A DNA stretch of 64,000 nucleotides. It comes from Simplicispira suum (GTDB taxonomy: Bacteria > Pseudomonadota > Gammaproteobacteria > Burkholderiales > Burkholderiaceae_C). Where the stretch lies: positions 76,078 through 140,077 of the forward strand of contig NZ_CP027670.1 of the NCBI RefSeq assembly GCF_003008595.1. Reading direction: 5' to 3'. This document shows, piece after piece, positions 1 through 12,100 of this stretch; the stretch's first letter is position 1; each line of letters starts with the position of its first letter. The notes beneath the pieces are model-generated. The model did not search any database. It was not told the origin of the DNA and saw only the letters and a program-made list of their open reading frames with translations. The position numbers and the translations under genes are program-made.

Positions 1-1
1 A

Positions 2-2302
2 CCGGCCAATGTTGCGGGCCCGGTTCGGACGGATTTTCCGATCATGGGTGGGGCCATGTGTCCAGGCGGGGAGGGGTGCTCGACTGAAAAGCTGCCCGAT
101 GATCCCCGAGGGGGCAGCGAGGGACCCTATCTGGAGTACATGCACACCCCGGTGGGAGGAGACCCAAAGTCTTATGCGTTTGACGGCGTGTACGTCCAGG
201 CGGGTGGGTCGAGCAACTTCAGCAACTACGGCAAGCCCAGCGAGTCCTGGCGGCCCTCAGGGACCGCGAGCGGCGACGGCACACTGCACCAGTTGCGGCT
301 GATGGCCAAGACGTACTCGGTGCCCATCAACACCTTCGCGGGCTGCGAAAAGTACATGCAGTACGTGGCAGATGGCTTCTGCAAAGGGGGCAAGTTGACG
401 TGTGTGGATACCGCCCCAACCAGATCCATTGGTGGAGTGACGTTCGGCCCTGGGCTTCCCAACAGCGGCATCGTTGAGCTGCTCAAGAATTGGGGTACGG
501 ACGCCTCGGCGGTGCACGATGGCATCAGCGATGGTGCTGGGGCCGACCCCACGCCAAATGGCGATCCCATAGTCATGCTGGAAGACAAGATGTGCTGGGC
601 GGCCGAAGGCGAGAGCTTCACGAGCTGCTCCACGATGGAAGATGAAGGGTCGCTCGCGCATTTCTTCAAGCCCGATGGCAGCGAATGGGCCTCGGACTGC
701 GACAGCGTAACCAACGACGATGGCCAGCCAATCACGCAGGCCTGCAAGCCTTCACCAGGCAATAACTCATGCGATTCGCGATTTGAAGGCGTATTTACGG
801 GCGTTTGCTACAACCCAACGCTTGCTTACGATTGCGGAGAAGACAAAGAACCCAACATTCCAGTTGTCGTTGAAGAGCAAGGCGACACGTGCTCTGGCGT
901 GGTCCGGTGTATGGGGACAGAGTGTCACCGCCCGAACCTGAGCGGCAATCACGGTGAGGGCTTTGCGCGAGCTGTATCGGGGATGGAGGCGCTGAACTTC
1001 ATGATCAGCGAGATGGTGTGCGCAGAAACCGGCGAACCACCTAAGTCAGTAAATGAACCGTGCACCCCGATGGTCTTTGGCGGAAAGCCGATGTATTGTA
1101 AGCAGCCAATTGGCCGTCAAATTGGCATTACGCCTGATTGCTGCAAAGAAGCCCGCAAAGGGGCAAAAAGCGGCCCCTCGTGGATCATGTATCTGCAGGC
1201 AGCAAAAGCATTGTACAAAATTTCCCGGAATGAGACTGTTCAGCATTTTCTTGGGAATTTCGATGTGTACAACAACGCCTCACAGACGTTTGGAGAAATA
1301 TCCAAACCAGTTACAGATCTGTATGATTCTGCGTCAACCTGGCTGACTGAAAACGTTGTGGAGCCATTTAACGCTGGTTTCGATAATATGTTTGGAAATT
1401 TTGGTTCGGGAGGTGGGGTTAATCCGGCACAGATAGCTGTTGACTCGCCTGTTAAGCAAAGCGCGATAGGCGGGGCGATTGATCAGCTCAAAACGAATTT
1501 AATGAATTCCGCTTATGAAGTGCTGAATTCCATAAGTCCGGAGTTGGCCAACAGTGTTTTTGTGAATGGCGGCTTCTCCACGGTTGCATTCACGGAAAGC
1601 GCGAAACAAATCCTCGAAACCCTGAATACCGCATTTATGATCTACTCAATCGCCCGGTTGATTGGACACATCATATTTGCATGCAAACAGGAAGAGTACG
1701 AGTGGGGAATGAACGACCGTTGGCGTTTGTGCACCTTTGTAGATTCATGTTGCAATAAGAAATTCCTGTTCGTCTGTGTCGAGAAACGTCAGTTGTATTG
1801 TTGCTACAAATCAATAGCGACAAGGGTGATTTCTGAACAAATAACCAAACAAAACCTCTCTGGGAGCAAGCCATTCGGTTTTCGCACCGGCCCGAACGGC
1901 AGCAAGCTTGGCGGTTGCAAAATTAATTGCGGCGGATTCACTCCTCTGGAGTTGGCATCTGTGGACTGGTCTCGGGTTGACCTGACCGAATGGACCGATG
2001 CACTTGTTGAATCGGGGACCATAAATACGGCCAATCCAGGGCAGTCTTATGGAGTCACCAAGAACTCAGTACCAATCAGTAAAGCGGTTGGGGGGCCGGA
2101 TGGCGAAGGTGGGGACATCGATGAGCGCGCCGCTGCATACAAGACGGTGGAGGGCTGGCAGCAGAACCAGGGCAAGATGACAACGTTTACCGAAACATTG
2201 CGCCAGGACGGCATCGAGCACTGCTACGACCCGAGCAACAACAAGAAAATGCCATTCGTGTATCCAGGCTGCAAACCAAGCCCCGAGCCAACACCGCCTT
2301 AA
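2..2302 (+). CDS. traN: TraN, mating-pair stabilisation protein (5' truncated by window)
   Basis: Outer-membrane protein that stabilises donor-recipient contact in F-type conjugation. The frame is open to the first base, so the N-terminus lies outside the window; the first ATG (44) is probably internal. The protein is very rich in cysteine. Its C-terminal third has the TraN signature: a Cys-dense block around nt 1735-1805 (DSCCNKKF, CVEKRQLYCCY) followed by the CGGFTPLEL...DWSRVDLTEW block (nt 1925-2000), as in F and SXT TraN. At more than 760 residues it is longer than F TraN (602). The cysteines imply dependence on the disulfide enzymes encoded nearby. Confidence 0.85.
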   Translation, partial: PANVAGPVRTDFPIMGGAMCPGGEGCSTEKLPDDPRGGSEGPYLEYMHTPVGGDPKSYAFDGVYVQAGGSSNFSNYGKPSESWRPSGTASGDGTLHQLRLMAKTYSVPINTFAGCEKYMQYVADGFCKGGKLTCVDTAPTRSIGGVTFGPGLPNSGIVELLKNWGTDASAVHDGISDGAGADPTPNGDPIVMLEDKMCWAAEGESFTSCSTMEDEGSLAHFFKPDGSEWASDCDSVTNDDGQPITQACKPSPGNNSCDSRFEGVFTGVCYNPTLAYDCGEDKEPNIPVVVEEQGDTCSGVVRCMGTECHRPNLSGNHGEGFARAVSGMEALNFMISEMVCAETGEPPKSVNEPCTPMVFGGKPMYCKQPIGRQIGITPDCCKEARKGAKSGPSWIMYLQAAKALYKISRNETVQHFLGNFDVYNNASQTFGEISKPVTDLYDSASTWLTENVVEPFNAGFDNMFGNFGSGGGVNPAQIAVDSPVKQSAIGGAIDQLKTNLMNSAYEVLNSISPELANSVFVNGGFSTVAFTESAKQILETLNTAFMIYSIARLIGHIIFACKQEEYEWGMNDRWRLCTFVDSCCNKKFLFVCVEKRQLYCCYKSIATRVISEQITKQNLSGSKPFGFRTGPNGSKLGGCKINCGGFTPLELASVDWSRVDLTEWTDALVESGTINTANPGQSYGVTKNSVPISKAVGGPDGEGGDIDERAAAYKTVEGWQQNQGKMTTFTETLRQDGIEHCYDPSNNKKMPFVYPGCKPSPEPTPP

Positions 2303-2360
2303 ACAGGGCGAAACCTGGTGCGTTTCGTCATGGATTGAGACGAGTGCAACCCTAGTATCC

Positions 2361-2400
2361 AAACACCTGCGCGCTGAAGCCTGCAGGTGTTTGTTTTGTT
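2361..2400 (+). terminator. Rho-independent terminator after traN
   Basis: A perfect 10-bp stem (2361-2370 with 2383-2392, AAACACCTGC / GCAGGTGTTT) encloses a 12-nt loop and runs into a T-rich tail. It probably ends the traN transcript and separates it from the following small operon. Confidence 0.7.
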
Positions 2401-2421
2401 TTGGATCACGAGAGTTGCACA

Positions 2422-2718
2422 GTGGGCGCCTTCCTTATCGCAATCATCCTTTTGGCAGCAGGACTGGCTCTCGTAACCCTGGGGGTGGGGGCATCCAAGA
2501 GAAATGATCGCCCCAAAACGGTCAAGAAATTGGGGACCACCAAGAGCCCTGCAGGGCAAGGGGGCACCAGGGTCGCCAGCCACTTGGCTGCGGAAGAGGG
2601 GGAAGACCCCGCCGAAATCATCCTGAGCACTCTGCGGATTCCTCCCCCAGACGAGAAGCGCATAGAAGCGGTGGCCCCAAAGAACGATCGACCGGCACCG
2701 ACCGGGGGGCGCTTGTGA
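2422..2718 (+). CDS. Small single-pass membrane protein
   Basis: 98 residues if read from GTG 2422, which has GAGAG seven bases upstream. The TTG at 2401 lies in the T-tail of the preceding terminator and has no ribosome site. A hydrophobic segment (VGAFLIAIILLAAGLALVTL) opens the protein, followed by a basic, hydrophilic tail. The stop overlaps the GTG of the next gene (GTGA), indicating translational coupling. No family recognised; probably a conjugation accessory protein by position. Confidence 0.55.
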   Translation: MGAFLIAIILLAAGLALVTLGVGASKRNDRPKTVKKLGTTKSPAGQGGTRVASHLAAEEGEDPAEIILSTLRIPPPDEKRIEAVAPKNDRPAPTGGRL

Positions 2719-3698
2719 AGTCTCTGTTCCCCACCCTGATCGCCTGGGCCTGTGCCGCGGGGTTCAGCGCCCCCGCTGTCGCAGCAGGAGAGCCAAACCC
2801 GGTTGTGCAGATGATTCGCCAGACCGCCAGCAGCAACTCGCGCCTTGGGGTCTGCGTAGCCCTTCAGCGGGCAAACGCAGCCCCGACAAAGGGGGATGAC
2901 GAAAAGAGGCGCATCGAAGCAATTCAACTGGTCGCGCAGAAGATCAACAACCGAGATCCTCACATGCTGCGAGCTCGGGCCGACGCAGCTCGGCTGGGCT
3001 TGTACGGTTTCAAGACCGACCAGAACCTCGCGCTCTCTCTTTACAAAAAAGCCAAGATACCCGATGCCGGATTAAATGCGGCCTTAATGCTGTATCGCGG
3101 CACCGATTACAGCAATAACGCTAAGGCCGCAAAAGAAATCCTGAATGTGCTTTATTCGTCCGGGGCAGCCACCGACCGGACTCGGGGGCCGGTAGGCGGC
3201 CAGGCGCATTACATTGCCGGCCTTATTCATGAAGGCGGCTATGCGGGGCAGGTGGACATGAAAAAAGCATTTATCCACTTCAGATCGTCCGCAAGAAATT
3301 CGTACGTCCCCGGTATATATCACTATCTCCGTCTGATAGTTCGTAACCTACCCGAATTGACGCGCGCTGAGCAGCAGGTAGCAACGCAAGAGATCCGCCT
3401 GATGACAAACAGGTGGCGTTGGCAGGCTGCCGAAATCATGATGATCAATGGTGATATGCATGCGGGAGGTTGGTTCCCTGATGATAAAGACGGCTATTTC
3501 GCACAGTATTACTGGCGAGTAGCTCAAAGAATGGGGGACGGGTCGGTGATACCTAATATCCAATCGCTCCTACAGCAGCGGATCAGGCGAATGTCCAATG
3601 AAAATGAAGATCGGCTGCAGAACGATGTTCAAGTAGCCCTGCGAAATGTCGCAAACACCAAACACGATCTGGAGTTTTCCGACCTATGTGCCGAGTAG
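2715..3698 (+). CDS. Exported Sel1/TPR-like repeat protein
   Basis: 327 residues with a clear signal peptide (cleavage near AVAAG, about residue 24). The body is helical with Sel1-like features: ARADAARLGLYG, LALSLYKKAK, YIAGLIHEGGYAGQ and AFIHFRSSARNSY resemble degenerate 36-residue alpha-alpha repeats. Such proteins act as periplasmic protein-protein scaffolds. It starts with GTG overlapping the upstream stop and its own 3' end overlaps traF by 13 nt, so it belongs to the traF-H-G operon. Its specific role is unknown. Confidence 0.6.
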   Translation: MKSLFPTLIAWACAAGFSAPAVAAGEPNPVVQMIRQTASSNSRLGVCVALQRANAAPTKGDDEKRRIEAIQLVAQKINNRDPHMLRARADAARLGLYGFKTDQNLALSLYKKAKIPDAGLNAALMLYRGTDYSNNAKAAKEILNVLYSSGAATDRTRGPVGGQAHYIAGLIHEGGYAGQVDMKKAFIHFRSSARNSYVPGIYHYLRLIVRNLPELTRAEQQVATQEIRLMTNRWRWQAAEIMMINGDMHAGGWFPDDKDGYFAQYYWRVAQRMGDGSVIPNIQSLLQQRIRRMSNENEDRLQNDVQVALRNVANTKHDLEFSDLCAE

Positions 3699-4666
3699 AG
3701 TATTGGATTCCACGGCTACTGGGCGCGGCCTGCGCATTGGTGCTTGCAATTTCATGGGTGGAGCCGGCCTTCGCTATTGACCAATTCATTTTAGACAAGG
3801 AGGACGGTTGGTTCTGGTACGAGAGGGAGCCCGAGCCAGAAACGCCCGTCAAGCCACCGGAAATAAAACCCGAACCGAAAAAGCCAGTTGAGCCCGCTCC
3901 ACCCAAGAAGACTCAGCCTCAAAAGGTGGAGCCGCTATCGGTTGAATGGTTTCAAAAAGAGTATCAGCAGATACTCAACAAGGCGATTGATGAACCTTCG
4001 CAAGAGAACGTCCGCAAGTACCGCTATGCGACCCGCGTGATGCTCGATAAGGCCAGTAATTTCACGCATGTGTTTCAGCGCGAATCTCTGCTGGATCCAC
4101 TTCTCGACGAGGCCAACCGCATGCCGTTTTCTTCGGCTTCGCGCGGAAGCTTCATGCGTTTGACCATCGAGGAGCAAGCGAAGGCAATCAAGGCAATCTC
4201 CGAGAAGGCGGGGCTGTGGGTTTTCTTGGATGAATCCTGCGCATTTTGCGCATTGCAATACCCCATCGTGGCGCGGATGGCCCAGGACAGAAAACTCACG
4301 GTGATCTACATCACCCCAGATGGGAAGCGTCCTCCCTGGATGGCCAAGACCGATGACGTGCGTGCGGAGTCTGGTCAATCCAAATTTCTGCGCATTGGTG
4401 TGCGTCCTGCCGTGGCCGTGGTGGTACCGCCCGAGAACGTGACGGTGCTCACCCAGGGATTGCTCTCCCAGGACATGCTGGAAGAGCGGTTGCTCTTTGC
4501 CGGAGATCAGTCTGGGCTTCTCAGCAAGGAAATCAGTGACAAGGCGTTCCCAGAGCGTCGCGGCTTGCTCACGCCCGACGACATCAAGGAAATCGGCGGC
4601 TCGATGAGCGACGACACCAAATCATTTACCAATTCGGTGCAAGACCGACTGCAAAAAAGGTATTGA
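3686..4666 (+). CDS. traF: TraF, conjugative pilus assembly thioredoxin-fold protein
   Basis: Periplasmic protein of the F-type pilus assembly complex. 326 residues: an N-terminal export signal (to about residue 30), a Pro/Lys/Glu-rich spacer (residues 48-83), then the TraF domain with a thioredoxin fold. Unlike F-plasmid TraF, it keeps a CxxC pair (C185-A-F-C188 in LDESCAFC), so it may be redox active. Directly followed by traH, the usual F-type order, and overlaps the Sel1-like gene at its 5' end. Confidence 0.85.
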   Translation: MCRVEYWIPRLLGAACALVLAISWVEPAFAIDQFILDKEDGWFWYEREPEPETPVKPPEIKPEPKKPVEPAPPKKTQPQKVEPLSVEWFQKEYQQILNKAIDEPSQENVRKYRYATRVMLDKASNFTHVFQRESLLDPLLDEANRMPFSSASRGSFMRLTIEEQAKAIKAISEKAGLWVFLDESCAFCALQYPIVARMAQDRKLTVIYITPDGKRPPWMAKTDDVRAESGQSKFLRIGVRPAVAVVVPPENVTVLTQGLLSQDMLEERLLFAGDQSGLLSKEISDKAFPERRGLLTPDDIKEIGGSMSDDTKSFTNSVQDRLQKRY

Positions 4667-4668
4667 AC

Positions 4669-6177
4669 ATGTTGTGGAATTTCAAACGCATGGCAACGCG
4701 AACGGCCGCGGCAAGCCTGTCCATAGCGGTAGCACTGGGCTCGCTTTCGCTACCGGCCCATGCTGGCCTGAAAGAAGCGCTCAATGAAATGTTCATCGGG
4801 ACATCGACCAATCCTCAGGCGATCAGCACTCAGCGCCTCAAGGGGATGTACGGCGGTTCCATGACCCTGCGCCCCATCAGCAGTGGGATCAACGTGATTC
4901 AATTTGCACCGCCCAAAATTGATGCCGGCTGCGGGGGCGTCGATATATTCTTCGGATCGTTCTCGTTTATCAATGGGGCTCAATTCGAACAATTGATACG
5001 CTCGATTGCGGCCAATGCTGTGGGTTTTGCTATCAAAGCAGCCATTGAGTCCATGTGTTCTCCATGCGCCAAACTGATTGCGGAGTTGGAGGCGGCAATG
5101 AGAGAGCTTAATGCAATGGCCAAGAACACATGCGCCATCGGTAAGGCTATGCTTACCTCAGCGGGCAGAGGAAAGCTAATGGAGCAGGCTTCCGATATAG
5201 GGAAGCGCGTTTCTACTGCTCTGGGAAACTTCGCTGATGAATTGAAGGCAGAGAATAGCCGCAACTATACCAATCCAAACGAAACAGCGAAGGGGACAGG
5301 GCCTGGCACGGGGGGTACAGGAGCTGAAGTGGCGGCCAATAACCCATTGGACGGGAATTTGGTTTATCTAGCAGCAAGGGAATCATTGGATAACGGCGGA
5401 AATACACTGCGTTTATTTCTCAGCAGAAATGACGCAATCGGCATAGTGATGGGCCTGTATGGCGTCGTGATCGTCAATCCAGAGACCAATACGCCCAGTA
5501 ATTGCTCTGGCACTACCCCGCCTGAGCGCTGCGTCAAAGACCCAGAAACCTTCGAGCCCACCATTACTCGATGGGACAACCTGATGTACCCGGCGCGGTT
5601 TGATCCCGATGGCGTGATGGTGCGCTCATGCGGTGGCTCTGATTGCCGTAGTGTTCCACCCGCAAGACTCCCGCTGGCTACCTGGGGTGGTGTCACGGAA
5701 ATTATCAATAGGGCCCTGTTTGGTACCTCAGATATTCCAACATCTAAAGCCGATGTTTCACCTGATTCGGTCGTCGGCATGTTTGTGCACAAGTCGGGAG
5801 AGGGGGCGTTGAGCGCATCCGCGCGATCTTTGATCAGCGTTGCGCCGCTTCCAATTATCAACCTGATGATGGAAACGCAGGATATTGAAGGGGCATCCAT
5901 GACCTTGGGGATTCAGCTTGCCGAAGTGCTCCCTCAATACTTGGCCTACAAAATGGCAGTTGAGTTTCAGGGGATCGGTGCAAACGTGTTTTCTGGCCAA
6001 ACCAAGAAGGATATGCCGGCTCTCTATGAGCGGAACCTGAAAGAGAAAGCGCGCCAACTGGATGCACTCAAACCTGTGGATGGCACCATGGCAAAAATCT
6101 TGAATGAGACCACGAAATCTATGGTGAATATTCGAAATCTCACGCGTTCTCAATTGAGCGTGGCCCCTAAACGCTAG
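4669..6177 (+). CDS. traH: TraH, conjugative pilus assembly protein
   Basis: Periplasmic component of F-type pilus assembly that works with TraF and TraW. ATG 4669 is preferred over TTG 4663 because AAAAAAGG lies eight bases upstream. The protein has 502 residues with a signal peptide ending near LPAHA. Family hallmarks are visible: GCGGVDIFFGSFSFINGAQF, then the CSPC pair inside the helical region around residues 130-150, and the conserved NTCAIG segment. It is about 40 residues longer than F TraH. It follows traF by 2 nt and precedes traG by 8 nt. Confidence 0.9.
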   Translation: MLWNFKRMATRTAAASLSIAVALGSLSLPAHAGLKEALNEMFIGTSTNPQAISTQRLKGMYGGSMTLRPISSGINVIQFAPPKIDAGCGGVDIFFGSFSFINGAQFEQLIRSIAANAVGFAIKAAIESMCSPCAKLIAELEAAMRELNAMAKNTCAIGKAMLTSAGRGKLMEQASDIGKRVSTALGNFADELKAENSRNYTNPNETAKGTGPGTGGTGAEVAANNPLDGNLVYLAARESLDNGGNTLRLFLSRNDAIGIVMGLYGVVIVNPETNTPSNCSGTTPPERCVKDPETFEPTITRWDNLMYPARFDPDGVMVRSCGGSDCRSVPPARLPLATWGGVTEIINRALFGTSDIPTSKADVSPDSVVGMFVHKSGEGALSASARSLISVAPLPIINLMMETQDIEGASMTLGIQLAEVLPQYLAYKMAVEFQGIGANVFSGQTKKDMPALYERNLKEKARQLDALKPVDGTMAKILNETTKSMVNIRNLTRSQLSVAPKR

Positions 6178-6185
6178 GAGTCGAG

Positions 6186-9100
6186 ATGTCTTTAACCATT
6201 TATACCGTTTCGGATCCGGCTACCGTTGGGTCAGTGATGACCTCCATGGCTATGTTCTTTACCCAGGACTCGTGGGTAGGGGGAGCCCTCAAGCTCGCTT
6301 TGATTTGCAGCCTCCTGGCTATTCTTGCCAAGGGTGTCCTGGCCAGGGAGGGGCTGCGCCTGGATGTCATGCTGATACAGCTCTTGGTAGTAATGGCGGC
6401 ATTCATCCCGAAGACCACGGTCGTCATTGAGCAGTTTGACAATAACGCCCCTGTGCGTGTGGTGGATGATGTCCCATATGCGATCGCATTTCCCGGAGCA
6501 ATTGCAGGGGCATTCGCGCTTTACATGACACAAAAAATAGAAACCGTCATGTCAGGAGTTAACGGCAAATATATTGCCCCAAGCGGGGAGCTCGATCCAT
6601 TTATGCCGGCACGCGTGCTCATGCAAATCGCGACGGCACCTCTCGATCCTGCGAGACACGTGGACCCCAATCTGACGCAGACGCTGTATTACGCCTCGCG
6701 CTATTGCGGAAAACCAGAATTGATGAATATCGAATTTGCGCAAACAGCCAATGGTTTTGTTAAGTTTGCCGATGCTTTGAATTCGGACGGGACACCGACA
6801 TTTATCTATTCGAAGAGTCATCCCTATCGACCTGGTGAACCATCCGGGCAAGTTGCCACCTGCGCGGATGTAGCCACTTATATCAGGGATATAGGATTGC
6901 AACTAGCCTCGCAAGACGCTGTTATGTTCAAAAGTACGCTCGACGGAATTGCGCGAACGAGCGACAGCAAGCGTTATAGCGAGAATCAAACGGGGACACA
7001 AACAACCAAGGAATGGGTTGACCTCTTGCCTGAATTAAATCGTGTAGCCCCGGCACATGCGGCGCTTGACAACCTGGCCGTGGCCAACTTGATGACCTAT
7101 ACGATCCTCAAACAAACGGCACGGGATTCGCGCAACCCCATAGACGAGATTGTAGAACTCCAGCGTGACACCGGCTTATTCCAGTGGGCGAAAGAAGAAT
7201 CATCCCAGGCATTGATGGTGACAACCACAGCGCCCAAATTTATGGATATTCTTTTTTTTATTTTCATAGCCGCCACACCCATCGTGATGTTTGTTGTAGC
7301 GGCTAACCCTGCCACCGGACTGAAGGTGGCTGCAGGCTATGTGCTTTTTGGATTGTGGACCCAAAGCTGGATTCCTATGCTGGCCATTATCAATGGCTGG
7401 TACCAAGCCGAAATTCAGGGATTTGCAGCGCCAGGGGTAGAGGGGCTTACTCCTGAATATTTGTCATCCCTTATGAGGCACGTGCATACAGCCACCATTG
7501 CTGCCTCGAACATGCTGCAGTCTGCTCCCTACATGATGTTTGCAATCATGACTGGCAGTATGTTTGCCATGTCCAACATGATTGCTAAAGCCGCACCATC
7601 TGGCGGTGCCAGCGCGGGAGGCGAAAGCGGATCTGGAACGGGAGGATCGTCTGGAAAGGGGCCAATGGCAATTGGCGGGGGTGCTCTTGTGGGCAATCAA
7701 ATCAATCCAGGGGCGCAGTTGCAGGGTCTGCAGCAGGCCCAGGCCTTGGCAGGCGGTCAATCTAGGATAAGGGATTTGAATTCACGAGGAGACGCCAATT
7801 CTGTAGTAATGGGTCAACCAACATTTGGTTCAGGCGGAGATGTTTCTGCTGTGGTCGCTGCTGCAACCGAGACATCTGCGGCACTCAGGTCGTCATTAGG
7901 CCAGCAGTTTGCTCGGGTAGCTAAAGATAGCGCGAGTTTGGCCAAAGCGTCTTCTTCTTATGTCCGAGGTGACCAGCTTGCCCAGGCACTGCAGTCGGCA
8001 GGGTTCGACGCAAACTACCACTCTGATACTGATTCGGTAGTTGGGGATGGGTTTAGCTACTCGATGAAGGATGGAGTTCAAAGTCAGTCACAAGCCGTCT
8101 TTGGTGGGAAGGGTGATTTGTCTCTTGGAGGTGGAGTTGGAGGTGGAGGGTTCAATTTTAAAGCCGCAGCGGCATTAGCGGCGGCCCTTAATAAAATTTC
8201 AACTGATATTCAGGCATTGGAACACGGCCGAAAGCAAGAAGGGGGGACGAAAGCGACTTCCGGGGGGGGAGTCACCGGGAGGTCGGGTAAGTCGGCAAGC
8301 GAGGGAGTGGGCGGAGGATCGGGTGCAGATTTCAAAGAGATGGCGCAAAAGGCCAAAGAGATGTCTGACGCTTTCCAGAATATTGCACAGCAAATCAAGT
8401 CGCTCGATCAAGCTGACAAATTTACCCAAACCGCGAGTAACAGTGGGAATGCTGGCACAAGCGCTCAGTTGAAATTTGGCGATATTGCGAACCTCTATGC
8501 GACCAAACACAATACGGCGAGCGGCAACGCTGAAGGGGCGCGGCAAAAAGTGATTGCGGCTATTGGCGGCGAATTGGGAATGAAGCTTGGCGAGCAGATC
8601 AAGCAAAACCAAGACAAATTGAGAAGTGCCAATACTGGCGCCACCCATGCTCTTTCAGAAGATCAGATTGCCGCGGTAGCTGCATTGCAAGCGCTTGAGA
8701 CGATGAAGAATCAGAGCGGGAACGCGGGGAAACTAGAAGCGCTATCTGGAATGGCTCGTCTCGCTGCTGCGGCAGGGGCGCATGATGCTTCGCCGGCGAT
8801 TTCCCAACTTGCGCAGGCTGAGAACGTATTCAAGGGTGTTATAGACAACCTGGCCAGTATGGATAAAGGGGTGCGGCCAGCAGTTGATCAAGCTGCGGCA
8901 GGGGCTGCTGCGGCAACGAGTGATGGCACAAACGATATACATCGTCAAAAGGTCGAGGCTCAGCAAAACTCCGATAAAGGACGGGCAGCGGCTACATATG
9001 GGAGCGCAGTCGGAGGAGTCGGACGCGTTGATGCCGAGGGGCGGCAAGCTAAGCAGGCGCAAGATGGCAGCGGATTTATTCCCCAGTTTATGCGCGCAAT

Positions 9101-12100
9101 GGATACGAGCGGTCTGATGTTGGAGGCTGGGCAGAGGCAAACGATGCGCCCAACGATCCCCGACATGGCCCCATCAGGTGCCCGTGTTATGGGGAGCGAT
9201 GCCAAATACGTGAAGCAAGGGCAAGCTGAAGGCTCCGATAGGACACAAAGAGCCGACCAGGCTCCGTCCCGTGCCGCCGTCAAGGATATATATGGGCCGC
9301 TCATGGATAGGAAAGAAGGCCAAATTGATGCCGCTAATGAACGCAGAGCAGCGCAAGGCCTTCCATTAATTGATAAGCATGCCGCATTGAGTAAATGGGC
9401 CAATACGGAGCTGAAAAATCGGCAAGGCGATAGGGATTTTGAGAGCACGTACGGACAACCGGTACCGAAGCCCGCGAGCGCTGGATCTGCGGGCGCACCT
9501 GCGCCGGCGCATCCATCGGCACCATCTCCGGCGCCTTCGCCGGCACCTGTGCAGGCAGTTAGGGGTGCTGCAGCAGGAGGCGCTGCAGCGGCGAATATCG
9601 TGACTGGGGCAGCTTCGGCCGGCCTGGTGGCAGCCAGGGCGATTACAGGGGCGCCTGCTTCGTTTGAGCAGCCGAAGGGCGGCCCCCGTAGCGGTAGCGG
9701 AGGTGGTAGCGGTGGTGGTGGTGGTGGTGGTGGTTACGGTGGGGATGTGGCACCCCAACCCTCAGCGGCAAAGACCGTTGCGCCTGCCCCGGCCGCCGTG
9801 AGCGCGCCGAACGAGGCGGCGCCTCAACCAGCAGCCGCCCCTGCCGTCGCCCCTGCGCCGGTGGCGGCCAGCGCGCCGCCCGAGGCCGCGCCCCATGCTG
9901 TAGCCGCTCCCGCCGTCGCACCTGCGCCAGTGGCGGCCAGTGCGCCGACCGAGGCGGCGCCTCAACCTGCGGCAGCACCTGCCGTCGCAGCGGCACCGGC
10001 CGCAGTGAGCGCAGCGCCCGAGGCCGCGCCTCAGCCCGCGGCGGCTCCCGCTGTTGCATCGGCACCGGCCGCCGTGAGCGCGCCGAACGAGGCGGCGCCT
10101 CAACCAGCAGCCGCCCCTGCCGTCGCCCCTGCGCCGGTGGTGGCCAGCGCGCCGAGCGAGGCATCGCCCCAGCCCGCGGCAGCTCCCGCTGTCGCACCTG
10201 CACCGGCCGCAGTGAGCGCAGCGCCCGAGGCCGCGCCTCAGCCCGCGGCGGCTCCCGCTGTCGCACCTGCACCGGCAGCGACCAGCGCAGCGCCCGAGGC
10301 AGCGCCCCAGCCAGCGGCAGCGCCTGCCGTCGCCCCTGCGCCGGTGGCGGCCAGTGCGCCGAGCGATGCGGCCCCCCAGCCCGCGGCAGCTCCCGCTGTC
10401 GCACCTGCACCGGCAGCGATCAGCGCAGCGCCTGAGGCCGCGCCTCAGCCCGCAGCGGCTCCCGCTGTCGCAGCGGCACCGGCCGCAGTGAGCGCAGCGC
10501 CCGAGGCCGCGCCTCAGCCCGCGGCGGCTCCCGCTGTTGCATCGGCACCGGCCGCCGTGAGCGCGCCGAACGAGGCGGCGCCTCAACCAGCAGCCGCCCC
10601 TGCCGTCGCCCCTGCGCCGGTGGTGGCCAGCGCGCCGAGCGAGGCATCGCCCCAGCCCGCGGCAGCTCCCGCTGTCGCACCTGCACCGGCCGCAGTGAGC
10701 GCAGCGCCCGAGGCCGCGCCTCAGCCCGCGGCGGCTCCCGCTGTCGCACCTGCACCGGCAGCGACCAGCGCAGCGCCCGAGGCAGCGCCCCAGCCAGCGG
10801 CAGCGCCTGCCGTCGCCCCTGCGCCGGTGGCGGCCAGTGCGCCGAGCGATGCGGCCCCCCAGCCCGCGGCAGCTCCCGCTGTCGCACCTGCACCGGCAGC
10901 GATCAGCGCAGCGCCTGAGGCCGCGCCTCAGCCCGCAGCGGCTCCCGCTGTCGCAGCGGCACCGGCCGCAGTGAGCGCAGCGCCCGAGGCCGCGCCTCAG
11001 CCCGCGGCGGCTCCCGCTGTTGCATCGGCACCGGCCGCCGTGAGCGCGCCGAACGAGGCGGCGCCTCAACCAGCAGCCGCCCCTGCCGTCGCCCCTGCGC
11101 CGGTGGTGGCCAGCGCGCCGAGCGAGGCATCGCCCCAGCCCGCGGCAGCTCCCGCTGTCGCACCTGCACCGGCCGCAGTGAGCGCAGCGCCCGAGGCCGC
11201 GCCTCAGCCCGCGGCGGCTCCCGCTGTCGCACCTGCACCGGCAGCGACCAGCGCAGCGCCCGAGGCAGCGCCCCAGCCAGCGGCAGCGCCTGCCGTCGCC
11301 CCTGCGCCGGTGGCGGCCAGTGCGCCGAGCGATGCGGCCCCCCAGCCCGCGGCAGCTCCCGCTGTCGCACCTGCACCGGCAGCGATCAGCGCAGCGCCTG
11401 AGGCCGCGCCTCAGCCCGCAGCGGCTCCCGCTGTCGCAGCGGCACCGGCCGCAGTGAGCGCAGCACCCGAGGCAGCGCCTCAACCCGCAGCCGCTCCTGC
11501 CGTCGCACCTGCTCCAGTGGCGGCCAGCGCGCCGCCCGAGGCCGCTCCCCAGGCTGTAGCCGCTCCCGCCGTCGCACCTGCGCCAGTGGCGCCCAGTGCG
11601 CCGACCGAGGCAGCGCCTCAACCCGCAGCCGCCCCTGCCGTCGCCCCTGCGCCGGTGGCGGCCAGTGCGCCGAGCGATGCGGCCCCCCAGCCCGCGGCAG
11701 CTCCCGCTGTCGCACCTGCACCGGCAGCGACCAGCGCAGCGCCCGAGGCCGCGCCTCAGCCCGCAGCGGCTCCCGCTGTCGCACCTGCACCGGCCGCAGT
11801 GAGCGCAGCGCCCGAGGCCGCGCCTCAGCCCGCAGCGGCTCCCGCCGTCGCAGCGGCACCGGCCGCAGTGAGCGCAGCGCCCGAGGCAGCGCCCCAGCCT
11901 GCGGCAGCACCTGCCGTCGCCCCAGCTCCGGTGGCGGCCAGCGCGCCGAGCGATGCGGCCCCCCAGCCCGCGGCAGCTCCCGCTGTTGCATCGGCTCCGG
12001 CCGCCGTGAGCGCAGCGCCCGAGGCCGCGCCTCAACCCGCAGCGGCTCCCGCTGTTGCACCGGCACCGGCCGCAGTGAGCGCAGCGCCCGAGGCAGCGCC